NCBI GenBank assembly: GCA_954871525.1
Contig: OX940865.1
Coordinates: 27,636,420-27,700,419, forward strand
Length of the DNA stretch: 64,000 nt
From: Parietaria judaica
Taxonomy: Eukaryota; Streptophyta; Magnoliopsida; Rosales; Urticaceae
Reading direction: 5' to 3'
Position numbers and translations under genes: made by a program. Of the stretch, positions 35,897 through 49,074 are shown piece after piece. The notes under the pieces were generated by a model. The model was not told the DNA's origin and did not search any database. It worked only from the letters and a program-made list of their open reading frames with translations. The stretch's first letter is position 1. Each line of letters opens with the position of its first letter.

Positions 35897-37001
35897 GTAT
35901 GTATATTATATGGTAATTTGTATTTCTAAATTAAGTTTTGGTTCATAGTTGAAATTTTAAAACTCGTGATAACTATATAAACTTCGAAACAAACCAATTA
36001 TTTTATATATTTTTGTTTTCTTATAGAAAGTAAAATCCTTTAAAACACGTCTTATTATTATATTCTTCATAAAAGTTTATCACCAAAAAATAAAATACAC
36101 ATTTGACATTATGAATCTATGACACAAGTCCAACTTTCTTTTTTGTTTTGTTTATTTGTAGTGGAACTTCTCACTTATCAACTAATCAATTGTCCCTTTT
36201 TAACTACCCATATTTATTTATGGTAGCTTCTAATTATTAATACGTTAGTTTGTAACTATTCTAACACTAACAAAAAAAAAACTTAATCATAAATAATTAT
36301 ATATGATTTTATGTATAATCTAGAAGCAAATCAGTTTAATGCTTTTGATATCAAATCAATTGACTAAAAGTGTATTTGCGATATAAGTACTTAATTTATA
36401 CCAAGTGTGTTATGGCAATACGTATTCTACATTTTTTTTTCTTCTTCTTTCATTTACGACCAAAAAACAATATCGAGATTATATTCCGTATATGTTAAGT
36501 TAACAATTAAGTTAAGATTACATGTATGTGTTAAGTTCAATAAAAATATTGAGTAACGGATGTTTTTGAAGTTTAATTATGAACATATATATTTCGTGTA
36601 GCATATCTTAAAGGATAGATTGAAGTTGAACATCGATATTATTTTGTAGTATTTGTATACTATTGCCTATAAAAAAATTAAACCTATTACATAATAATAT
36701 ATATACATAATTACATATTAGTCAACCTAAATTATCACTTTTTTTGTACATTTATAATAATAATAATTATATGGAAGATAATGTGATGGGCCAAGGATTT
36801 GGTTCCACATATTGGAGCCGTTGACTCGTGTAATATATTGCTATTATTTGGTGGGCTAATAGCTTAGTGAGTTTTCTTAATCATATCCAAAATCCCAATC
36901 TATTGTGAATTTTCATTTCAAACCCTAAACTTTTTAAAGTAATAAATGTTCAATGCATTGGGAACAAAAATACACTAACAATATTTACAAATAGATAAAC
37001 C

Positions 37002-37281
37002 TAGAGGTGGGGCTGGCGACGTCGCGACGGAATCGCCAACAATCACCAACACCGACGTCGCGATGCGTCGCGGTGCCTATTGGTCGCGATGCGTCGTGAT
37101 TTTGAGCGAGAGAGAGAGAGAGAGAGACAGAGTGAGAGAGAGGGAGAGCGACGTCGCCAGCAATCACCAGCCATCGCGATGATTCGCGATTTCTCACCTC
37201 TCTGTCGCGACGATCGCGAACTCCTCCTCCACGTCGTGAGGCGTCGCGATCTCCTCCTCCACGTCGCCAGCCCCACCTCTA
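37002..37281. mobile_element. hAT-type MITE rich in TCGCGA, copy B (280 bp)
   Basis: A perfect 8-bp duplication GATAAACC (36994-37001 and 37282-37289) flanks a 280-bp element. Its ends form a near-perfect inverted repeat of 21-22 bp, beginning TAGAGGTGGGGCTGGCGACG on both strands. The TAGAG terminus fits the hAT consensus. It holds eight TCGCGA palindromes (37022, 37058, 37084, 37174, 37184, 37205, 37214, 37244) and a (GA)n tract. It contains no coding frame of interest and is non-autonomous. Compared with copy A it has better TIRs, so it is probably the younger insertion. Confidence 0.92.
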
Positions 37282-39111
37282 GATAAACCGAGTAAGTTAT
37301 GATTTTGTCGGCAATTGTGCTAAAAGTAACTAATATATTTCAAAAATAATAGTCCGGCGTGCTCTTAAATTTTCAATTATTTTGAATAAATACTTAAAGT
37401 CGTAAAATTTGTATTTTTCATTCGTTATAACGTAGTGTTTTATCATTAATTTTATCATTTATGCATATATGTATCAAAACTAAAATATTTAATACAAAAA
37501 ATAATTTTTTTTTTATGCTAATCAATATATAGACGAAATCAAACAAAATGCTAAACAACTCTAAATATCATAATTTTTTTAAATCCACGTGTCACCAACT
37601 TCTATAAAAAGCGATTTCTCTTTTCCAGCCCAATATTCACGATCAAATGAAACAATGAAGAAAGTGTCCACAAAAATTAATATCTTCCACTTTAAATTGT
37701 TTTGAAAGTCCCACTATCCAAAAAGTCTTTAGTGGAAATTTTGACTCATTAATGATACAACATTTGATAATTATAAGAGCATGATGACGTGATAGGGTTA
37801 TCTCACAAGTCGTGATCAAACTATATATTAAATAAGAATATCTGTGGCGTAACATGAATTTAATTTAATAACAAATGTGTCGGTATATCTTTTTTTTTTT
37901 TTTAACGATAAGTTATTTAAAGTCTATAAATAATATCAAAGGCTAATTTCATGATTTCATCTGTACCGAATTAACATTTATTACATTATTGGAGACAAAC
38001 ATACATCTCGATTAATAAAATTATAAAAACATGACTAATTAGTATTTTAAAGTTTAACCATAATACAAACATATCCTTAATATAACAGATCTTAACACAA
38101 GATACTTAGAATTGAACTTCAATATTGATTAATAACTTGTTGAATTATAACTTTTTATGTACTATTACAAAAAAAAAAAAATCATTATATATTAGTGCAA
38201 GCTTTTATAGGAATTCACATATCATAAAATATTAAATAGAATGATCTTCACGAATGCCATGTACCGAGTATTTTCATAAATTTTCATAAATTAGTCAATT
38301 ACTAATTGATATTAATTAACTCAGATAACAATTAACTAAATACCAGTTGGATCCTGGGTCCACCTATGACCTAGTAATGGAGTTTGCCTAGGTTTCTTGC
38401 TTGGGTATTTAATCTTTATTTTTTATAATGCATTAAATAAATATTATTAAAATAGTGACGATTAGACTCATGGATTAAGATGTGACACCAATCACTAATA
38501 TATTTATCTAAGTGTTAGATATTTATTTTTGTAATCTTAAACACAAAGCTGACTAGGTTAATCACAAAGAGAAAAGAATATAAATAACTAATCAGAAATA
38601 ATTAATTAATTAATTAAATAAACCAAATATTGGGAAAGACCCAGAAAAAATTCAGGGCTTTTGGATCCTTCCCAAAGAAAGTTAAATTAAAACTAGAGCT
38701 ACAAATTTTTACTTAACTATGTTTCTGTGGTCTACTCTTTAAATTTCCGCCAAGTCCGGTCCAAGCCGAGTCTCCGATCGAGTAAGCGGTTACAGGCAGC
38801 AAAGTGTCATCTGGTGTGTTTTGATAATGAACTTCTCTGTTTGTATGAATTCTGCAATTAATAAAAAGGATATAACAATTACTTCTCTGTCCTTAAAAAA
38901 ATAGACCGCTTTCGTCAAATTAATTCACTTGTGACAAAGGTAACATACGGGAATGGCTGCCCGCGCCCATATATACTAATTTGTGCGATCCTCGTGGCTT
39001 AAAGTTTGACGAAAACCGTAGTTTTTTGCTTTAACGATATAGGTGGAATTGCTACAATTTACAAGTTCAGAGATAAAACTGCTGTAAATTGATGAAACTT
39101 ACTATGAGAAA

Positions 39112-42100
39112 TCAGAGTTGCAAATCAATGGCCTCAGACCATTTGAATATATCGGAGTACACTCGATCTCCGCCCAATTCGTCGCCGGCAGCCCCGGCCG
39201 CCACTCTTAAAACATCCTCAATTAGGGCGAAATTCCCCATGATATCGACGTGTGCCCCGCTTTGAGTGCCCCGGCCTTCTAGAAGGTTCGCTGGTGGGGC
39301 ATGATCGTACTCCCTAATGTAGCTCCGGATGCCCGAAGGGTTGAACCGGGTTTTCCCCCGCCAAGCCTTCGCGCACATGAAACCCGCACTAAGGACGGGG
39401 ACGGTTTCGTCCCCATCGGCCATGAAAACCCCACCTTTTAAGCACGAGTCCTCGCTTCCTCCCTCGGCTGAGGTGTCGATCTGGAAGGGAATGTAGCATT
39501 CCGATTCTGGTGTTAGCTTGTACACGTACGCTCGTTCGGTGGGGATTCCAACTCCGTACATTGAATAGATCTCCATTTCCGGAGCATTTGGTAATCTGCA
39601 AAAATAGTAAAGAGAGGCTTATGTTCGAATTCCCCGCCCCAATGGACCCGTTGAACAAACAAACCGGCACATGATGCAAGACATGCTCGGTTTAACCCGA
39701 CCCACCATGGTGTTCATGGTTTATCGATTTTTTTTTTTCGCTTTACAATGTTAATAGTTTCTTCTATTTCTATTGTTTAATGATTGTGGTCTATGGATTG
39801 ATTTTCGTTATGCACAATATTTATGACAATTTTTAATTTTTGTACCATCTTATAAGTACCAACGCCATTTATTTGGAGACCAACGCAGGCCCCAACCCAA
39901 TCCACACTTATGCGGGTTGGGTCTGATCGGGTCAGGCTGGACCATATATTCAGACAAAAGAAAAGCTTAAATTCTTTAGAAAAAATAGTCGGAAAAGAAA
40001 CGAGAGTCTAACCTTGTTTCCAAAGGATTCGACCAATACTTGTAGTGTTCATACATCGGATCGTCTAAATTCTCCGCAATTCCATAAGAAAAATGAGCTC
40101 CTCCTCGAGCCATCAACTTGGGCGCTACAAATTGAAGCAGATCCAGAAATTCACCCGCTGTGAAGACTTTGTAATCTGCAACGGCTTTGATTCCTCCAAC
40201 GCCAATTTCTTGGTACTCGGTCCACACGTCACACTTAGTTGTGTTATCAAGGGTATTGCCCTTCACAGCATCCTGACAAAATATAACCCTTTGTGTGTGA
40301 AAACTCCCATAAACTAGATCTCGGACTCAATAATATCAACTCTGGAAAGTTCAATTCGATTAAGAAAAACAGGGATATTTGAAGTTGAGAAAGATTACCC
40401 TAAAATCAATCCTCTCAATCTCAGAAGAATGTGCAGAAGATAAATCTTTCCCAAACGATATGATCCTCCCGTAATTAAGGGAGCCCTTATTTTCTCTCCC
40501 ACTTTGGCCCGTTGCAAGGGTATCATTGGTCTTTTGCTTCTTTGGGCCACAGTCCTGATAGCCTTCGGGCGACCAATCAAGGCCACCCCATATAGTGTCA
40601 CCGCCTTTTGGTATCATCGACATGGTGGCATCCCATGTTCGGGTCATCCTCATCATATGTTGCAAAGTCTGAAGGCCAAAAACGTCTTTGTCCAAAACCC
40701 CAGGTGCAAATGCCCTGTTTATGATAAGCATTTTAATCAAGCCCAAACAAAGATCATATCATACTTAGTATCAATGGATGATTCGAATCTTAACTTTAGG
40801 TGATTCGAGTCTCAATACTAGGGATCTTATCATTGATTCATCAATCTGCTTATTTGTGTGTAAATACTGAGCCGTAAATATCCACTTCAAAGGATATTAT
40901 AAAACTTTTATCTCCGTCTTCATTAGTATATCAATTTTTTATTTTTTTTATTTTTTTTATAAACTTACACAACCCTTGTCAAATAAAATTTGAATGTTCT
41001 AAGACGGCCCTGCACCACTTTCACTAACCAGGGACAAGGTCAGGGAAAGAAGAAATCACATAGTTTAGTTGTTACGTTAAAAGCAAAATAGACTAAGATT
41101 TTATTTTTATTCTTTTTAAATCCCCTATCTTGAAGTTCAAATTGCTAAGAATACCCTTGCTTTACTCAAGTTTATTATCGTAAAGTGAGAATAGAAAGAT
41201 AAATCGAGGTCACCTTGCAACCGCAATGTCCTTTGCTTCGATTGAGAAAAGCCCCGAAACTGCTTTTGGAACTCCTAAGAAGGGTCCACCAATGTTCATC
41301 ACGGCTTTGATATGCTTAGCACACCAATCCGATCCGCCCCCACCGCCCATCGGCGCTGGAGCCTCAACCCACTTCATGAAATGCAGAAAGTACAGCACAC
41401 CCATCGAATGAGGAATCACAACCACCTTTTTCCCGTCATTCGTAGAGACCATTAATTCTATATTGCTCTTAATCCTGCTCAAAGTTTGGTCTCTCGCCTA
41501 ATCAAACCATAGAGAGTATCACATTTAGAGGCTGCAACAAGTCATATTGTAAAGAATCAACAAAAGATATATAGATACACTACATTATTTCACATGGAAT
41601 TGTAACGCTTCCTTAGCCTAAGTCGGTCTCATTGTAAAACAAGGCCAATTGAAGCTTAGAAGAAGGAAAATCTGAGAGATTACTTTTTCAATATAAAAAA
41701 ATTGTGCTTTGTAATTGCTGTTTCCAATTATGCACGTTTTGAGGGCTCAGCCAAAAACCGAGCTTCAAACATTGCCAAAAGAGAGCCCCAAGGCAGATAA
41801 TTTATTATTAAGTCAACAATACCTCAGTGTTTTGAAATGATAATCTCCAATCGTATGAGGCCATGTACATGGTTTTTTCCTCATATCCAATGCGAGCCAA
41901 GTTAGCAATTAAAACCGCCCACACAAAATAGCCGGGCGCAAAGTAATCAGCTGCCACAAGCCCCGACACGGGCCTCACCCTTATACCTGATCGGTCCATT
42001 CCAGTTTCGTTATCCAGCGACATGTGCTCGACCCAGCATAATGGTCTGGAACAAATCAAATAGGATAAAATCAATAAATGTTCAAAGAAAAGCGACGAAT

Positions 42101-43232
42101 AGCCGATAGATTAAGATCCTAGTCACTTCAAAAAACTTGAAATGGAAGGAGCAAAGGCATCGGAGGCACTAGAACATGATTATTCTACATAACCTTGATC
42201 AGATATGCATGTTTGGCAATCGATAATACACAACGATATCACCTAACTTCCAGTCACTGTACAGTAAGTTGCTAAAATTTATCATTCTATAATTTTATCT
42301 ATTGAAACTTTAGTTGAATTTTGGTAGCCTTTAGCTACAGCCTAATCCAAATTCTCAACTTCCTTTTCGATGATCGACTCGACCTCAAAAGGAATTGAAC
42401 TTAATCAAAACTTTCATAGTTACAGCAATAGGCAAAGAGGAATCCAAGTTCATCATTCTTATATATATTACTAGTTTAATCCTCATTGCAATACACAAGA
42501 GGCTATTATATAGTATATAGATACACAACAAAAGTACTTCACTCTGCAATAACCCTTCAAATCAGCTTCAAGAAACTGACAAACTTCTCTACTTTTGGTG
42601 CCTAATGATTGAAAATATCCTACAGAGAATACCTCAAGAACAGTTCAAATCTTCATCACTGAGTGAGAGCCATATCCATGAAAGATCAAGAACCTCAAAG
42701 CTATACCTCTTTCTAAATATGAAACGAGTACGAAAAAAACTCTTCTCTTAGCACCAAACGCTGATCAGAAACCTTGACACCAGACATTGACGTACCTTTT
42801 GTAGAGCTCCCCGAAGGTTCCGCCCCAGAGGCGCTTCCTGAAGAGCCCCTCGGCGCACTGGTGCCCCTCCCAGAGCTCGAGCCCGCCGGTGACGATGCCG
42901 GGGACGAACACCACCGGGTGCTTCGCCGTCAGGCCCTCCTTCCTCAGCTTCACTCCCGGCGGGTCCGGCAGCGGCCCCGTGATCGCCTCCGTCACGTACT
43001 GCGGGAACGAGGCCGGCATTGCGTTGAAGAGGAAGAGCACAAGCCACCACGTCGAGCACGCGCAGCCGATGAACCAGCAGCACCCGTCCACGCACGACCG
43101 CTTCGAGCTCCGGCCTCCGCGGCGGCGATCGTGATCGGCGTGATCCTCCTTCCCTCTCCTCTCCGGTGCGTCGCCGTCGCCGGCGAGTTCTCCGGCGAGG
43201 GACTTGCCCTTTCGCCGCCGCAAAAACGACAT
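39112..43232 (-). CDS. PDAT1: Phospholipid:diacylglycerol acyltransferase (PDAT1)
   Basis: Six in-phase exons: 43232-42796, 42045-41823, 41497-41214, 40714-40399, 40272-40013 and 39595-39112. Product 667 residues, close to the roughly 670 of Arabidopsis PDAT1. The enzyme moves an sn-2 acyl chain from a phospholipid to diacylglycerol, making triacylglycerol at the ER. Visible parts: a basic N-terminus (MSFLRRRKGKSL), one membrane helix at about 50-72 (CCWFIGCACSTWWLVLFLF), and an LCAT-like alpha/beta hydrolase domain. The nucleophile elbow PHSMG has Ser251, the acid is Asp569 in DGDETVP, and the His is 622 in SGAHVD. The lid-like motif GIRVRPVSGLVAADYFAPGY and substrate Trp-rich segment are intact. 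All catalytic residues are present. The leader is short and the N-terminal exon very GC-rich. Confidence 0.96.
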
Positions 43233-45846
43233 CGGAATCTCGTGGAAGAAGAGCGAACGAAACTCTCTACTTATTTAGATAGGAAATGTATCTCTCTGTT
43301 ACTGTCTCATTTTTTTATTGAAATAAATAAAAATTGACAGCAAGGCCCTATAACTTTGTCTTTTTGTCGATTTTTGTCCTCTAAATTTGATTTTTAGCAA
43401 TAACACTTTCTTTTCTTTTTTTCTTTTTTGTCATGAGCATTAATACTCTTATTACTAAAAAAAAGAACACGCTAAAGCTTAAAAACTATAAAAACTTGTT
43501 AATTCGTACTCTATTTATTTGAATTATTTTTTATTGAATACCGATGAGATTGATATTTTTTATACTAAAGTGAAACGAAAAGTATTAGAGATTAAAACAA
43601 AAATACTATTAAAATTTGATCATGTATGTTAGTTTGTTTGTAGCATGTGTTTACTTTAACAAAATTATTTACCGATGAAATTCATATACCATTATTAAGA
43701 AACAATTAGTGAATTTAGATACCGAAGAACGTTTAAGTTTATAATTACAAAAAAAAAAATGATATTGAAACAATAAAAACACATGAAACATATTATGTTA
43801 CGTACAGTTTTTTTTGTTTTGTTTAATGTGTACTACGTATTATGCTATTTTAAAGTTTAGGAATATTTCTGTTAAAATCTAAAATATAATAGAGAATTTG
43901 CACAAGCATGCAAAAATAAGAGGGCGTTATTGATATTACTGTGGGGAAATCAGTTATTTGTCTTTTAGGTCACCGGAGAGAGTGAGAAGTGGACGAACCG
44001 GACGGAGGGAAACGACGGAGAACTGAATGCTCGAGATCTGGCAGCTAGGTGAGCCCATACTGCGTGTACAATGACACGTGGCATGGAATCGAGTACTCTT
44101 GACGTGACGTGTCGCAATCAAGGCCATTTATTTTTTCGGGTTGATATCGACGGCGGAGAAACGACGGTTGGCGTGAATAACAAAGGGGTCGACGGTGGCT
44201 TTCAGTGATTATTGTCGTATTATAATAATAAATAGTAATATTTTTATAGTTGTGTTGAGCTACTTGGACAAACGTTGTCGTTTTTCTCTTTACGTGTGAC
44301 CTTCTTTTATTAATTGGCATAATAGCCCTCAAACTTTTGTGTCGGTGTAATTTGTCTCTACATAAGTTTTTTCTTCAGTAATGTTTGAAATATTTAATAA
44401 AGTAAAATTAAATGAAATTTTATCAAATTTTATTTATTTTTCTTCTATTTTATGAGATTTTACTGAAATAACTCGTGAATAATAGGACATTCCACTATTT
44501 AATATATTGATCATACCTTCATTAATTGATACAAATATTATGAGATAAATTATATGTTGATAAATTTATATATATTTTTTAGTAACGTTCAACAGACGTA
44601 TATGCAATATTATTGTTAAAGATGATAGAAAAAAATTATACTCAAGTTAAAGGTGAAATTAGTGATTACGTATCAAAGTCTTATTTGTAAATGTCAAACT
44701 TACTATCTATCATATATGCATAATTTTCACGTGCTATTTACACGCATTCTTTAAGCTTTTATAAACGCGCACAGTAAAATACGGTAACATCTCGTTATAA
44801 ATTAACGAGAGGGAAATAATAAAGTTGAAAACACGTGTTCTATACTTTTATTCAACTTTGATACTTTGATCTTTAAAAATGAAAATGGAGAGCATGATCA
44901 GTACTCTTATTTAAGTTTAATTACTCTATCGTTATATTGTCTTAAATTACTAAAGTTTGGCAGACAACATATGACCAAGATATGAAATTTAAGGATATTA
45001 AAACCAATTACTCTAAATAATAAATAATATTATATAGTTAGTTGTATTGAACTACTTGAATAAAGTTGTCGGTATTCTCTTTTGAAGTGAGATGTTTTAT
45101 TTAAAGAGTCATGGGTTCTTCTCTCCTCTCATACTAGTGATGGTAATGAAAGCTGCAACAAGATTCCAAGATGCAAGGGAAAAAGAAGTCCCATTTTTCG
45201 TGAGAACAATTCAAATATTAAAGCGGTTTTATCTTTGTTTATGGTTGAATTATTATATACAAATGTAATATATGACATTATAAAGAGAAAAGGCAAGAAA
45301 CAGAAAACGACTTTATTTGAACAATATATATATATATGTATATATATATATATGAAAGTACTCTCTAGCATGAAACGTGTGAGAGAAATTAGAGTTTGCG
45401 TTTGTTAGGGTTAGTTTTTAAAGTTATAACTTATCATAGTTTGCTTTAATTAGTAACTTGCTAAAAACTTACTAATTAGAGTAAGTTGTAGGATTAAGAT
45501 TAGGTCCCTTTTAGTGGGGCTTAATTGATTGTAATTAATATATATTCTGGTTGAATCCGTTTGAAGTCACTTTCAGCTTCGTTATTTGTATATAAATGGC
45601 ATTGCTTCTTGCATTTCTTTGTTTTACCTTTTATCTCTTTTATTGAAGCTTAAACTTCAATAGTGTCGGGGTGAAATTGAATCAACAATTTAAAATATAA
45701 TATATATGTAAATAAATGGATTCTAAAATTTAGGGACCAAAGCGTCGGCCTTGCAATCAAGGTGAACCTGATAATATTTGTTGGATTACATACAAGTTAT
45801 GTGCAGAAATAGTATTCATCGTGCTTGAGGCGGGAATAGTCGGGCC
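43233..45846. other. Intergenic region upstream of PDAT1
   Basis: The PDAT1 promoter lies at the left end. The rest is AT-rich without a supported gene. AT microsatellite at about 45326-45353. Confidence 0.4.
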
Positions 45847-46200
45847 CACAGGCGGAGCCACGTTAATGCTACATGGTGCGTAGGCTGCACCTCAATATAT
45901 TTTTAAATAAATTCATATTATATAGTTTGTACTTTGTAGTGTAATTGGTAGTGTAGCTTGCACATAGGCCACATTAAGTCATAAGTCTCAACGAGTTAAG
46001 GTTTAATTCCATTTGAGTTTTTGTTATTATATATTTTTGTGTTTCATATTTATTGATTTTGAATAATTTTACGATAAGTTTTATTTTATTCTCAAATAAT
46101 TTTGTCTTAATAATCAAAATTTTAGTACTTTTTTTTTATTATCCCATTTTTTTATATGCCCTTGGGCTTCACTTCACCACCAATCATGGCTCCGCCACTG
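45847..46200. mobile_element. hAT-like non-autonomous element (354 bp)
   Basis: The flanking octamers GTCGGGCC (45839-45846) and GTCGGGCT (46201-46208) differ at one position. The ends are CACAGGCGGAGCCACG and, reverse-complemented, CAGTGGCGGAGCCATG, a TIR type well known for plant hAT elements. The interior is AT-rich with no coding capacity. The left terminus has a small change relative to CAGTGGCGG. Confidence 0.82.
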
Positions 46201-46208
46201 GTCGGGCT

Positions 46209-48346
46209 TACGACTATTCTAAAAGGTTGAAACTTGAAAGCTTGGAAATTTCTTAGATATTTTGGACGAGTAACAAACAAATTAAGAGTAAGCGATGACC
46301 AAAATAATTATAAGCAAAATACAAAAATGACGACGATCACTTACTTTGATTTTTTGGCCATGCACGTCATACTTAGCTTGTGAAGTTTTACTTGAGTTGA
46401 TTGATATTGCTATAGCGACGTATGTTATTTTTATTTTCAATAAATATTGAATATTCATATTAGATTCATTTAGAATTAAAACCATAACGTTGACTATAAT
46501 GTGCACCGAAATCAATTTTGGGATTTCGTTGATTATAATTACAATGACATGTCGGTGTATATTTTATATTTATGATTTTCTATAAAATATTATAAGAACA
46601 TAATTTTAAATATATATTTATTTATATAAAAAGGGTAATTTAATGAGAGAAAAACTGAAAGGCATGTGCAAAATAAAGCTATATAATAAGATAAAAAAAA
46701 GGGGGGGGAAAAACCTCAAAAGGCACCGCACGAACGACACGATTATGGAAGCTCCATGATAAATAAATACAATATGATGCGACATATAAAACGACATGAT
46801 TATGGAGCTGCATATTAGTAGAAAACACTAGCTGAAATGGCAATAACATGGAAAACGACAACACATGAATGAAATGACAATAGTCGTAGAAAAACGACAA
46901 AGACACGGGAATTTCAGAAAACGGCAATTGTTGACGCAACGTTTTAGCCATCCCTAGTCCCTATTGCCAATCCAACAAAGCCAAACAGATATAACATGGC
47001 TACTTACTAGTTATATAATTATACACACATATCAATAATAATAGTGCTCAAGTAAGATATTAATAACTCATATGTCTATAGAGGCATAAATTGCATTAAA
47101 TTGTTAAGACAAATTGTAGCGACTTTTCACAATCAAAGAGCATAAATTGTAACATGGAAATAAAATAAGAAACAGTCAAATCTATTGACTTCTGACAGTT
47201 GGTAGTTGAATACTAAGAATTATGAGGTAATAATAACTCATCACCGCTGTTAAGCTAAAGCCCCAACTATATTACATCATTAATATTTAAGGATATTTAT
47301 AAAATAAGTACCCAATGCCAATATTATATTAAACGTTCGACATTTTTTTTTAATTATTTAAAAAAAAGGCTCATAAGCTACAAATCTTATTGAGGCCCGA
47401 ACAATGTTCATATCGAGTTCACGTCGATTAAGTTACAAATACATGTGCATCTCTAGTTTAATATATAGATGTTGAATTATTGCCGTTTTTAGAATTTTGT
47501 TATAGTCTTAAACATGTCTTTTGTGTAACATATCTTAACGGGACATAATCGATATTGAACATTGACACTGTTTCGTGCCCTTTGAAAACTATTGCCGCTA
47601 TAATTAGTAGAATATTAAATACTTAAGCCTCAAGTATATTTATATGGATTTTTTAAGAGCAATTCTTCCATTGTTTTGGTTTTAAACAAACATTGCAGAA
47701 AGAAAATAAGATGCTAACTTGCAGTCTATTTCATTAGTATCTTTAAAATTATATTCTGTTATTCGAACAAAAAATAAAATAAAAAATATGCACTTTTTTA
47801 TTAACTAATTTTATGATTAACATGACAAACATACACTTTAATCTTTTTCTCTTATTTGCTGTCATCATTAGGATTTTTCTTCTTCGTGTCACATTTGGTT
47901 AAATGTCTTAATTGTTTACAATAATATGGTAATTTTTATTTATACGCCTAACAATATACACATATATATATACACTTAATATATATATTGTATAAGTTAT
48001 TTTTATTTTGTCAATTTCGAAGTGATGTGACACGAATTGTTAATATTTGAAATACGAAAATATTTGATTGGAAATGAAGTCAATTTCTCGTAAACATTTC
48101 AAGCCAATAAAAGTGTTTAGAAACTAAAAAGCATTCTTCTTATGTGTAAAATATTAAAACGACACAAATATCAAATAATATTTTAGTTTAAAATCGGATT
48201 AGTTGAAATCCAATTTCATAAAAAAATCTTAAATGGTTTACTTATTAACAGATTTATTGATAAGGGTAAATCGTTTATTTCCCAATGCGTTAATATATAT
48301 ATTTTTTTCATTATAATACGTGAGATGTGAGATGGGAAGGAGCGAA
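46209..48346. other. Gene-free AT-rich stretch
   Basis: No supported gene. At 46692-46945 there is a purine-skewed segment with repeated AAACGACA words and a direct repeat of ACGACA(C/T)GATTATGGA at about 46735 and 46793. A dispersed repeat related to those in the 36-38 kb region lies near 47520-47590. Confidence 0.4.
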
Positions 48347-48354
48347 GAAAATTA

Positions 48355-49066
48355 TAGGGGTGCAACCGGGTAGGGTACACCGTTTTTTCGAGGTACCCGG
48401 TACCCGGAACCGGAATCCGGGTATCCGAAAATTGATACCCGGAACCGGTATCCGAAATCCGGGTACCCGGTTTCCGGGTATCTATATTTCGATATCCGGT
48501 ACCGATACCCGGTATCCGGTTTTGGGAACCGGATCCGGGTACCCGGTTTTTACCCAGTACCCGTTTAAAAACAATATATATTATTTAAAAAACAAAACAT
48601 ACATTCATCTTAAAAAAATTGCATAAAAAAATAATCCAACGCATCGAGCATAAAAAAAAAAGAGTCCAAAATGCATAAAAAATAGTCTCGCGCATCAAGC
48701 ATAAATAAAACATAGTCCCGCGCATCAAGCATAACATATTACCGCGCAAAAAAGAAAAGAAAAAAAAACATAGTCTCGAGAACCCCGATAGGCAGAGATG
48801 GAGGGGGGATACTAAGTCACAGAAGGTTAATTACACGGAGTAAAAAGGGCCAAGCACAAACCCTAAAAATTTAAAATATCATAAAAATAATAAAAAAGAT
48901 ATGGTAGTAAAACCGGGTACCGGGTACCCGGTTTTTTTATTTTTAATACCCGGTACCCGTATATGGTTTTTTGAATCCGGATCCGGTTCCGGTTCCGGTT
49001 TTTAAATCCGGATACCGATTCGGTTCCGGATAATTACCCGGTTTCCGGGTATTATTTGCACCCCTA
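48355..49066. mobile_element. hAT-like element with CCGG-rich subterminal repeats (712 bp)
   Basis: A perfect 8-bp duplication GAAAATTA (48347-48354 and 49067-49074) flanks the element. Both ends begin TAGGGGTGCAA (read outward-in on each strand), giving an 11-bp TIR. Each subterminal region of about 150-200 bp is packed with short words: ACCCGG, CCGGGTA, GGTACCCGG and CCGGTTCC. The AT-rich middle (48570-48900) contains three copies of a GCGCATCAAGCATAA unit. Frames across the repeats are artefacts. There is no transposase. It lies about 400 bp upstream of the WAV2 start codon. Confidence 0.9.
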
Positions 49067-49074
49067 GAAAATTA

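Larger units (their letters stand above)
34310..39111. other. Gene-free AT-rich region
   Basis: No supported gene over 4.8 kb. It contains the TCGCGA-rich hAT MITE at 37002-37281, a GT/TA microsatellite at 35859-35896, and several degenerate dispersed repeats. One, around 36600-36660, 38090-38130 and 47520-47590, shares ATATCTTAA, GATATT-GAAC and ACTATTGCC words. The right end is the PDAT1 3'UTR. Confidence 0.4.

Noticed and set aside
42774..43337. 187-codon plus-strand ORF
   Set aside because: Antisense shadow of the GC-rich first exon of PDAT1.
45950..45985. tRNA-like words (TAATTGGTAGTGTAGCTTG)
   Set aside because: No acceptor stem, anticodon arm or T-loop could be assembled; lies inside a hAT-like element.
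48327..48626. 99-codon ORF rich in PGTGIRNPGT-type repeats
   Set aside because: Generated by the CCGG-word subterminal array of the hAT-like element.
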